A DNA stretch of 64,000 bases from the NCBI RefSeq assembly GCF_007565055.1, contig NC_044560.1, positions 89,843,295-89,907,294 of the forward strand. The letters run 5' to 3'. The stretch comes from Rhinopithecus roxellana (lineage: Eukaryota > Chordata > Mammalia > Primates > Cercopithecidae). A program made the translations under genes and the position numbers. Under the pieces are notes generated by a model that saw only the letters and a program-made list of their open reading frames with translations, did no database searches and was not told the origin of the DNA. This document shows positions 55,696 through 64,000 of the stretch, piece after piece (the stretch's first letter is position 1; each line of letters starts with the position of its first letter).

Positions 55696-55995
55696 AGGCT
55701 GGGCGTGGTGGCTCACAGCATTCTGGGAGGCCGAGGCGGGCAGATCACTTGAAGTTAAGAGTTCGAGACCAGCCTGGCCAACATGGTGAAACCCCATCTC
55801 TACTAAAAGCACAAAACATTAGCCAGGCGTGGTGGTGCACACCTATAATCCCAGCTACTCGGAAGGCTGAAGCAGGAGAACTGCTTGAATCCAGGAGGTG
55901 GAGGTGCAGTGAGCTGAGATCACATCACTGCACTCCATCCTGGGCTACAGAGTGAGATTCCATCTCAAAACAAAACACACAAACAACAAATATAT
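55696..55995 (+). mobile_element. AluS with small 5' deletion
   Basis: Sense AluS missing CCTGTAATCCCA-type text near the start ('GGCTCACAGCATTCTGGG'); ACA-rich tail. Confidence 0.88.
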
Positions 55996-56302
55996 ATATA
56001 GTTATTGATCACTTCAGTTCAAAAGATGCGTTTTAAAGTGTAAGAATCTTAAAGTGGAAGTTGCAGCACTTTGTGGGAAACACGTTGGTAGTAACTGGCA
56101 CTTTCAAGTGTGGGGAGGAACAACTAGTTTCCTGCCTTTCAGTTCCTCGTTGTAACTGTCCTTTGCAATTTTCTCAATTATATTTTGAACAGGTCTGAAG
56201 ATGCACTGGTGTATCTAGTTCTTTTTACATTAAAATTTGTCTTAGCAAAGTCACAGCTGGGGCTCGTGAAGAGATTACATGGCTCTAGAAGAAAGAAAAA
56301 CA
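55996..56302. other. Unique sequence
   Basis: Nothing recognised. Confidence 0.4.
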
Positions 56303-56615
56303 AGCTGGGAGCGATGCCTCACACCTGTAATCCCAGCACTTTGGGAAGCTGAGGCAGGGGAGGATTGCCCTGATCCCAGGAGTCTGAGACCAGCCTGGGC
56401 AACACGGAGAGACCCTCATCTCTATATTTAAAACAGAAAATTAGTCAGGCATGGTGGTGCATGCCTCTAGTGCCAGCTATTCAGGAGGCTGAGGCAGGAG
56501 GATCACTTGAGCCTGGGAGGTTGAGGCTGCAGAAGGCTATGATCATGCCACTGCACTCCAGCCTGTATGACAGAGCAAGACCTTGTCTCAAAAAAAAAAA
56601 AAAAAAAAAAAAAAG
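56303..56615 (+). mobile_element. AluJ, full length
   Basis: J-type text ('CTGGGCAACACGGAGAGACC', 'GGAGGTTGAGGCTGCAG') with A tail 56590-56614. Confidence 0.9.
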
Positions 56616-57600
56616 AATAAAGAAAAATATGTATCCATGGAAGGATAAGGTTCTGCAGCCTTTTCCTTTGCCATATTTTCTCTCTCAACCATAAGTGTGA
56701 AATAATTTCAACAAACCTCATTTGACACAAAGAAAAGTGGTGAAAACAGATATTTTAATTCAAATATGTGGCATTTCCTTCCATGGGAGTCTTGAAGAGC
56801 ACACACATTTACAACAGATGGATTAGAAGAGGAAGCAAGAAGTTCTGCTATAGGAATGTGGTTAGAGCTATCTTAAGGCCTTTTTGTAACTCATAATCCA
56901 TAAAGCAAATGATGTTAATGACCTTCGTTTTACCCAACCCCCTCACTAAAAAGTGAAAATCATCAACTGTTCCACTTCCAATAAAATGTCTCAAATCAGT
57001 CCTGAATATTATCCCAGGGAAAATACTTTGGCAATTCTTTGGATCTGTAAGTTAGGTATGCACTTGGGTGATATGCGCAATACATACTTTCAAGACAGAG
57101 CATACATGCAGAAGCCAGAAAGCAAGAAGCTGTGTTTAAATAATACAACACTGCCACCTAGAGGCCTCACACTAAGGACTTAGACACCATCACCAAACAG
57201 GCTGAAAAGGTAGACAAGCTACCTGTACTTCGCAGCACAGCTGGCACAGCTGGCTTAAATGAGTAGAGATATTGAGGAAATGTTACAGAGTAAATATGCG
57301 TCCCGCTCACTACCTACAAAGACAAGAAACCAGTTTGGTGATGGTTGTATTAAGATATTTGGAAAACAGTGTAAAAATCATCCTTCCAATCCCATGAAAA
57401 CATTTCAAAACAGTGTGAATTTATTACTCACTGATTGAATATGCATTTAATGTGTCAAATAAACCTAGGAACATGGGATAAATAAACCAAGGTAAACAGG
57501 CTTCCTTATTGCAGGTCTCCTCAGAACCTTTCATATTTGACTGTAGGTAGTGAATCTCCAAAGAGAGACTGCAGAATGCAAGTTTCCAAAACTTAACTAA
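56616..57600. other. Unique sequence with CTCF-like motif
   Basis: AT-rich, no repeats recognised. The CTCF-like site at 57151 is listed separately. Confidence 0.45.
57151..57164 (-). promoter_or_regulatory. CTCF-like motif, one mismatch
   Basis: Plus CTGCCACCTAGAGG, minus CCTCTAGGTGGCAG. Fits 13 of 14 positions of CCASYAGRKGGCRS (T for A at position 3). Confidence 0.45.
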
Positions 57601-57607
57601 GGAATCC

Positions 57608-57615
57608 TTTTTTTC

Positions 57616-57656
<41 letters not shown>

Positions 57657-57657
57657 C
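57608..57657 (+). repeat. ~45-base poly(T) tract
   Basis: Long T tract interrupted once by C and G near its start, followed by CAAAACACACC. No SINE body is attached on either side. Confidence 0.8.
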
Positions 57658-57699
57658 AAAACACACCAGTGAGCCAACTCCCCCATCCTACTAGGAAAG

Positions 57700-57885
57700 G
57701 AAGGTCGAGCGGTGGTGTGCAGCTGCAGGTTATGGAATCAACCCGCATGGGTTCCCATTCTAACTCCACCACTTCACAATTGAGCTGTTCTGTATCTATT
57801 TCCCCATCTGTAGCACAGGAATGTAACACCTACTTCCCAAAGAGTTGCGAAGATTACAAGGTAATACATGTAAACCACCTAAAAT
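57700..57885 (+). mobile_element. MIR SINE
   Basis: 'GGTTATGGAATCAACCCGC', 'TAACTCCACCACTTCACAA', 'TTTCCCCATCTGTAGCACAG' and 'AGAGTTGCGAAGATTACAAG' in order. Confidence 0.8.
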
Positions 57886-57992
57886 AATTAGTGGTGGTTG
57901 GCTATCCCCCCTCATGTCCTTCTTGGATGTTGTTTGTATCCAAAGTCTCCTAATGTACAGTTCCGGAAAGCTACTATTAACAAATAACACTC

Positions 57993-58280
57993 GCCTGGCA
58001 CGGTGGCTCATGCCTGTAATCCCAGCACTTTGGGAGGCCAAGGCGGGTGGATCACCTGAGCTCGGGAGTTCGAGACCAGCCTGGCCAACATGGAGAAACC
58101 CTGTCTCTACCAAAAAAGTACAAAATTAGCCAGGCGCATGCCTGTAATCCCAGTTACTCAGGAGCCTGAGGCAAGAGAATCGCTTGAATCCAGGAGGTGA
58201 AGGTTGCGGTGAGCCAAGATCGTGCCATTGCACTCCAGCCTGGGTGACAAGAGTGAAACTGTCTCAAAAAATAAATAAAT
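57993..58280 (+). mobile_element. AluS with (AAAT)n tail
   Basis: Sense AluS with a short deletion in the middle ('TTAGCCAGGCGCATGCCTG'). Perfect 11 bp duplication AAATAACACTC (57982-57992, 58281-58291). Confidence 0.92.
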
Positions 58281-58291
58281 AAATAACACTC

Positions 58292-58934
58292 CAGTTATGC
58301 CCAACTTCTGTCCGCATTCCCTTTACAATGTTCCTTTGGGGCTCATGAGAGGGACAGTGGGAGCATTTAAACTGACTAGCTTAGTTACCAGCTTACTTAC
58401 TAGCTTAGATGGAAAACAATGATATTAATAATCTCTTTTGAATAACTGGAAGGGCTTTCAGCATTTGCAAAACAAAGGATAGAGATCCTTACCAAAGTCC
58501 AAAATTCACACACAGTGCTTTCTCCAACAATGCTTGAATTTACCTTTTAAATCATTTCTCCACACAGAACTCAAGATGTAGAAGGTAAATTAACAAAACT
58601 CCCAAATACCTCCAGCATTCTATATTGAGACATTATATACACGCATATATGTATGTGTATATATGAATGTGAATGGGAGACGTGGTGGTATGTGAAATAG
58701 CTAAAATACCTTGCTGCTTAAGACTTTAAGGTTTTTTTAACCATCTGTCCTAGTTCTCTTTGAAGTAGACTGGTAGAGATCAACATCCACTGGGATGCAA
58801 AACATTTCAAGCAAAACCCTGATCATTTTATTCTCCCGTTTTCTTCATCCTGAGTTGTCTCCTTTCACATTTACTTTCTATTTCACAACTAAGGATTTCT
58901 CCTTAATCACTAACTGAATTTATAATTTTCAGTA
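58292..58934. other. Unique sequence
   Basis: Contains a small TATATG/GTATAT patch near 58632-58665; otherwise nothing recognised. Confidence 0.42.
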
Positions 58935-59310
58935 ATAGGAAAACCTAACATTTACTAGGCATCTACATACCACATACATCTTGAAGCATTCTCTCCATTT
59001 AACCAATGGGAGCCTAAGGCTGGAGGCTGCAAGTAGAGGCACGCAACTCTGGGCTGCCAGGCCTGGAGGACAAGCCCTGTTTTGCCACTAACTAGGTCTA
59101 TGATGAGGCTGGCCACCCTTAGTGCACCCTCGACAGTGCCAGTTCACACCTGCTGCTCAGGCATCCTTACTAGTGGCATCCCTTCCACTCTAAACAGTAT
59201 CTGGAATTTAAGTTATACAGTCCTCCTAGCCATAGCCTCAACACGGCTCCTTATCCCTCTGCACCTGTTTCCAAAATCTGAAAAAGGAGACAGGATTAGA
59301 TAGTTTTGCA
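58935..59310. mobile_element. MIR pieces, antisense then sense
   Basis: 58935-59040 reads as antisense MIR ('CCTAACATTTACTAGGCATC', 'CATTTAACCAATGGGAGCC'). 59070-59310 is weakly sense MIR ('GTTTTGCCACTAACTAGGTC', 'CACCTGTTTCCAAAATCTG'). Confidence 0.5.
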
Positions 59311-59919
59311 AGAGTTTTTTCAAGCTGTTTCTGTGATTTCCATTTCGGAATTAAAACAGCCTCTAAAGTAGTCCAATTATGAAATGTAAAGATCTTTCGA
59401 TCTGTCTTCCTCCCACTGATAAACTAATGTCTATTTTTCTCTTAGTTTAGACCCAACCTAACTAAATGTTTGTATAGACAAACGATGATTTAACAGACAT
59501 TTAAGAGTCCATGAGCATGTCAGCAACTGGAGGAAAACGGAAAACCAGCTGGAATCGGTAGAATTGTTTAAGTGTGTGTTACTTCACTCATCTCCTCACT
59601 CCTTCTTAGCTTGGATAAAGTGCATTAATGATGCCAGGACCAGGATACTCCCCACCATGTGTGAGATTTGCAGATATGAAACACCCAACCAAAAACATGT
59701 TCACCTGAGCTTAGATTTACTACCCTAAAGCAGAAATGGGCCAGGGGAGATACCTGGACACAAGGCCATGAAATTCCCACATCGGGATAGAACTTGAAGC
59801 TCTGACACATAAGAAAACGTTAACCACATGAAGCAGCAAAAGAAATGGATGAAAAAATAGCAAAGTGGGACAACCCAACGTTCCGCCACCACCCTCTCAT
59901 ACCTCAGGCAAGGAGAAAA
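59311..59919. other. Repeat-free sequence downstream of the putative minus gene
   Basis: No repeats recognised. It would lie 3' of the proposed cleavage site on the minus strand and contains a GT-rich stretch on that strand (59870-59895). Confidence 0.4.
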
Positions 59920-59940
59920 ACTGATTTTGGAGTAAATACA

Positions 59941-59946
59941 TTTATT
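59941..59946 (-). terminator. Candidate polyadenylation signal AATAAA
   Basis: TTTATT on plus, AATAAA on minus, in the context TATCAATAAATGTA. Cleavage would fall near 59920-59930. Confidence 0.35.
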
Positions 59947-61065
59947 GATACCCATTTTATATATAGTTCAATGAAATAATCTATAAATATAAAAAGCATT
60001 TTTCTTTTGGATATCACCATGGTCCATGTAAATACTCAACAGTCAGAATCATCTGCAGGAAGCACTCCAAGTCACACTGTTAGGTTTACAGACCTGAATA
60101 TACATATTGCATTAAACAGTGGCACTTATGTACTCAAGTGGTCCAGTGGCTTTGGAAAATATGACTACTGGGCATGTGGAATAGAAATAATGTGTTAGGT
60201 TTAAATCAATGGAAAGGGTATCAACCATCAACAAAAGCAACAATTATGAATTAATATCCTAGGCAAAGAAAGTACCACAGTTGACACTTGGTGTCAGAAT
60301 ACTGGAGACAAAGTATGTAAAACAATGCCTGTTGCAGCACCACGTGCTCACTCCAACTCCCAGTGGACAGTCCCCCAATGCCTTAGGGTCACTTGTGGTC
60401 AACAAAATGCAATGAAGAAGCTCGATAGCTTAGAATAAAAGGTCTGTAAAGGCTGATATCAAGATTAAAGTAAGCTAAACATTTCAGTGACATAATGAGT
60501 TTCTCCCCTAGAAGGGGACTGTGGGAAAAGCTTTTAATTCCCTTTGTTACTCTGAGCATGATCATTTATCTAATGCAGAAGAAAGAACCCAGACATCTGG
60601 TACTCAGAACATAGGTTCAAAAATTTTCTTCCATTTCGAAGTTTTTTCAACACTTCCGAAGGAACTAATGCAACCACTGTTGAGCCTTGCTCTCCACCTG
60701 ATGCAGCATAAAATTTTCTCTCATTTCTTCAATACAGGAATGTCTTGCTGCAGACTATGTGTCTTCTGAGTTAGCAAGCAAATGCATTTAAAAGGTCTTA
60801 GTTGTGCAATGTCCAAAACTGAAATCTGAGAGGCAGTGTTAGAACTTAAGCAAGGCAGAATTTTTAGAGTCTACTCAAATGAAAGCCTAAGTGAAGCATA
60901 TAAAAATTCAGTCTTTTCTATTATTTTCAACTGGAATTGATGGCAACATTCCCTGGTAAGGATGGGTAACTGGTGTCACGTAACTCCAGGTCCAAAATAT
61001 CCCAACTACGTAAAGTGGACCCAAAAGAGGAGAAATACACACTTGAGTTCTGTGGTCTCCAGAAT

Positions 61066-61096
<31 letters not shown>
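61066..61096 (+). repeat. (GTT)n microsatellite
   Basis: Nine or ten GTT units. Read on minus in one frame it encodes a glutamine run, but that frame is not supported as coding. Confidence 0.9.
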
Positions 61097-61098
<2 letters not shown>

Positions 61099-61303
61099 TG
61101 CCATTTTCAAAAAAGAAATAGTAGCTTCAGTTGTACACCACCAGTTGAAGGGGTTTTCATCCAAATGAGAAACTCTACCCCTTGTCTCTAGTGGAACAGG
61201 CACCAGATTCCCACAAGCGGCAGCTCCCATGTCCTGTAGCACGTGGCATCTGACCCTGGAGTGAAGAGTAAGCTGGCACAGAGCCCCGACGCTGGGATTC
61301 AGA

Positions 61304-61455
61304 CTAGATGGCGTTTCGTGGTGTGCCATTGTGAGCCAGCGCTTTCAGACTGGAGGCACTAGTCTGGTGACCACAGCTCCTGTGAGAAGTCACACCCACC
61401 TCAAAAACCTCATGAATAGCTTTTCGGAAACAGTGGAAGTTGTAGTCTATTAAAC
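61304..61455 (-). CDS. Putative C-terminal coding end of an unrecognised gene
   Basis: On the minus strand a very good 3' splice site (polypyrimidine run TTCTTTTCTTTTTCCTTCC, then TGCAG at 61456-61460) precedes an open frame of about 50 residues, GLIDYNFHCFRKAIHEVFEV at its start, ending PRNAI before a stop at 61304-61306. Alternatively the exon ends at 61400, where GAG is followed by GTGGGT (61394-61399), giving a 56-base internal exon. I do not recognise the peptide. Neighbouring sequence is repeat-free for over 2 kb and an AATAAA lies downstream, which would fit a last exon. No upstream exon could be identified in the window. This is an inference from splice and 3'-end signals; a chance match is quite possible. 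Confidence 0.28.
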
Positions 61456-62224
61456 CTGCAGGAAGGAAAAAGAAAAGAACACCTCCTGAATTGTCCATTG
61501 TGAAATTTTATATTTGGGTTTGCAGCCAAAAATAACTCGGATAAACACTGGTTGGAAATTCTTAAGCCTCCAAACTAGATAGCAACCTCTTCAATCGTAA
61601 GAACAGCTGGTCATCACATATATCCACCATCCTAACATTCTGCTAGACAACAAATGTGATTAGACCATTACCTTGGCCAAATTAATACCACTGGCATCCA
61701 AGTTTCAAATCACTCAATTCACATTCAAGAAAAGTAAAATATTCAAATACACTGTGTGGCCTGCTTGAACATAGTGTGATATTTCAATAATTTATATTTG
61801 ATTTGATGAAAGTCATTAAATACTTATTGCACAGCCCGATAGAGGGTACAACATGTCAAAGGAAGCAGCAGATATGGTCCATGCCTTCCAGACAGGATAT
61901 GCTAGCTGGGGCATCAAGCCAAACCGCAAGAAACAAACCAAAACAATCTGGCGTCAAATTGACAACTGTGAAGGAGACCCAAAGGAAACGCCAAGTGCAG
62001 GGCAACGCAATCAACCGAAAACTTCAGGGACAAGAAAGAACTTTGGGAACACAGGCACGATTTAATCAGGCAGAAAGGGGGAACAAAATCACAAGAAAAC
62101 TGCAGGGACCTGGTAATGAGAACACAGCACAGGCGGAAGACAGGAAAAAAAAACGGTCTGACTGGAGAGTGGGACATCAGAGAACTCTTGGTAGGAAATA
62201 CTAAGAATCAGGTCTGAATAAGCA
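61456..62224. other. Unique sequence
   Basis: A weak antisense L2-like start ('CATTAAATACTTATTGCACAG') lies near 61813. The 133-codon plus frame 61803-62204 is basic and Gln/Lys-rich with no recognisable domain. Confidence 0.4.
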
Positions 62225-62799
62225 GGTTACAACCAAATGAAGGTGGACCTTCAGCCTCAGAAAAGAAACAAACTATCAAAGACAAGTTTTGATCAATTCA
62301 ACTACATTAAAATTTATTTCTGTGCCAAATGTAAAATAGACAATCAAGGAAATTTGAACACTGGCCAGATAGTTGATGATATCATTAAATCACTGTTAAT
62401 TTTGTCGTTTATTGTTTTAAAAGCCACTACCTTTTAGAGATACCTACTGAAACCTGTAGAGACAAAATGATTTCATGTCAGGCCTTTGCTTCAAAATAAT
62501 CCAGTAGGGAAAGTGGTATAAATATGAAACACAATTAGCTATAATTTTGATAACTACTGAATCTGGGCAAATGATTAAAAGGCTTTTATTATACTGTTTT
62601 CTCTACTTTTTTACATATTTGACAGTTTCCACAATAAAATAAAAAAGCTTAATAATCTATAATAACTGAGAAGCTGTCCAGGAAACATGATTGAAGTGTG
62701 TCCGTGGATGAGGGCTGAACCAAGGAGCTGAATGCATAGAGATTCCTTGTGCTGTCCTACCTTTGTGTACACCTGAAAATTCCCATAAACAAAAGTTAA
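62225..62799 (+). mobile_element. Old L1-like 3' end
   Basis: 'TTGATCAATTCAACTACATTA', 'GGAAATTTGAACACTGGCC', 'TGATAACTACTGAATCTGGG' and 'GACAGTTTCCACAATAAAAT' are typical of decayed L1M 3' ends. Confidence 0.52.
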
Positions 62800-62948
62800 T
62801 TTTTTTTTTTTTAGAGACAGGGTCTCACTTTGACACCCTGGCTGGAGTGCAGTGGTGCAACCATTGCTTGAGCTCAGGAGTTCAAGACCAGCCTGAGCAA
62901 CACAGCAAGACTCCCATCTCAAAATAAAAACACAAATAAAAAAATAAA
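62800..62948 (-). mobile_element. Internally inverted short Alu
   Basis: 62800-62864 is antisense Alu 3'-end text (T run, TTAGAGACAGGGTCTCAC, GGAGTGCAGTGGTGCAACC). 62865-62948 is sense left-arm text (TGCTTGAGCTCAGGAGTTC, GAGCAACACAGCAAGACTCC, A-rich end). Seen from the minus strand, a normal tailed 3' part follows a flipped 5' part. Confidence 0.8.
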
Positions 62949-63695
62949 CTAACATAGAGAAAAATAAGGAACTGCTAACAATCAGTGCAAAAAAAGATAA
63001 ATATACATGGATCAGGTAAAATGTGAAAGAAGAAACCTGAATAGCCATGAAAAGGTACTTGCCATGAAAAGACACTTGCTCTAACCAGTAATTTAAAAAG
63101 TAAAAATGAAAATCAAATAAGATACCCTTTCACACCTACCAGATTGATAATAATTAAACAGTCTGACAATACCAAGCATTACTAAGGATAAGAAGCGATA
63201 AGAACTTCCATAGACCAGTGCCAGCCAGGGGTGAAAATGGTAAAGTCACTTTGGTGAGCTGTTTGGCAATATCTTTATTAGTTAAAGACATATGTACTCT
63301 TATAAATTCCACTCCTAAATGCATACCCTAGAGAAATTCTCCACATGTGCAAAGGCAAACTTGTTCATGAGCATTTGTTACAGATTTGTAATTTTTAAAA
63401 TGATCCAAATGTCCAGCAACAAGAAAATAAAATGTGGTATAGTCAACCCATAGAATGCTATATGACAGTGAAAAGGAATGAACTAGAACTATGTGTCATC
63501 AATTTGAACACATCTCAAAAACCACCTGAATGAAAAGAATCAAGCAAATTGCAGAAGACTACTTATATTTTTATATCATTCATACAATACTCTCTATTGT
63601 TTAAGGATAGACATGAAGTTAAAAAAAATAGGAAAAATAAAATACATACAGCTGAAAGGAAGGGATTTCAATTGAGAAAAACACACAGAAGACTT
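62949..63695 (+). mobile_element. L1 ORF2 end and 3' UTR
   Basis: 'CACACCTACCAGATTGATAA', 'AGCTGTTTGGCAATATC', 'ATGATCCAAATGTCCAGCAAC', 'ATGCTATATGACAGTGAAAAG' match decayed L1M. No intact frame. Confidence 0.88.
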
Positions 63696-63699
63696 CAAC

Positions 63700-63988
63700 T
63701 GGCCAGGCAGTTGGCTCTCATCTGTAATCCCAGCACTTTGGGAAAGTGAGGGAAGAGGATTGCTCGAGGCAACGAGTTCAAGACCAGTCTGGGCAACATA
63801 GAGAGATCCTATCTCTAAAAAATTTTTTTTAAATTAGCCAGCATGGTAGCATGAGCCTATACTCCCAGCTACTCAGGAGGCTGAGGTGGGAGGATCTCTT
63901 CAGCCCAGGAGTTTGAGGCTACAGTGAATTATGATCATGTGGGGGCAATGGAGTGAGATTCTGTCTCCAAAAAAAAAAAAAAAAAAAG
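63700..63988 (+). mobile_element. AluJ, full length
   Basis: J-type sense Alu ('GGGCAACATAGAGAGATCC', 'GTTTGAGGCTACAGTGAATTATG') with A tail 63969-63987. Confidence 0.9.
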
Positions 63989-64000
63989 TTTTAATTGTAT

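Larger units (their letters stand above)
59920..61303 (-). other. Possible 3' UTR of the minus-strand gene
   Basis: 1.4 kb without recognisable transposons in an Alu-rich setting, on the minus strand after the stop at 61304. It holds an (AAC)n run (minus strand; 61066-61096) and ends with AATAAA at 59941-59946 and a GT-rich stretch beyond. It also fits plain unique sequence. Confidence 0.28.

Noticed and set aside
61006..61329. Minus frame with a ten-glutamine run
   Set aside because: The glutamines come from a (GTT)n microsatellite; nothing else supports coding.

Overview
The window is nuclear genomic DNA from an Old World monkey (macaque, baboon or guenon type). It is dense in Alu, L1, L2, MIR, MaLR and ERV1-type repeats, which is a primate pattern. 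The youngest Alu (23317-23633) carries the joint changes of the cercopithecid AluYR group: CTCAAGCC near its 5' end, GGCGAGGTGG after the middle A-rich stretch, GGCGTAAACCC, and GATCCGGCCACTGC in the right arm. Human Alus do not share this combination. No complete protein-coding gene is visible. Nearly all ORFs are short chance frames, or lie inside Alu, L1 or CpG-rich sequence.

Layout. 1-7.8 kb: L2 and MIR relics with several inserted Alus. 7.8-10 kb: mostly repeat-free sequence ending in a GC-richer block (9230-9960) with two identical PBX-MEIS type decamers and AT-rich homeodomain motifs; this is the best enhancer candidate. 10.3-18.8 kb: MIR, L2, an old LTR and Alus, then unique sequence with a four-fold GATA cluster (18036-18069). 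18.9-26.3 kb: a nested transposon field of at least two old sense-strand L1 copies carrying a FLAM, an MST-type LTR, an MLT1-like LTR, two Alus and a MER52-like ERV1 LTR with a ~70 bp tandem array. 26.34-27.0 kb: a CpG island directly after an L1 3' end. 27-35 kb: L1 3' halves, L2, MIR, Alus and an ERV1-type LTR. 35-42 kb: mostly unique sequence with a GC-rich shore (38.25-38.9 kb) and a second CpG island (40.05-41.08 kb) holding a consensus CTCF site and an old MIR. 42-49 kb: sparse repeats and a long AT-rich unique stretch (47.57-48.79 kb) that looks like conserved non-coding DNA. 49-59 kb: nested DNA transposons, an LTR broken by two Alus, an MLT1-like LTR, MIRs and Alus. 59.3-61.8 kb: repeat-free sequence that may hold the last exon and 3' UTR of an unrecognised minus-strand gene (splice acceptor at 61456-61457, AATAAA at 59941-59946). 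62-64 kb: old L1 pieces, an internally inverted Alu and an AluJ.

Reading: two CpG islands, a CTCF site and long repeat-poor blocks suggest regulatory sequence around or between genes, with at most one gene end reaching in from the right. I could not name the locus. I saw no new multi-gene system. The most interesting points are regulatory motifs and unusual retroposon structures.
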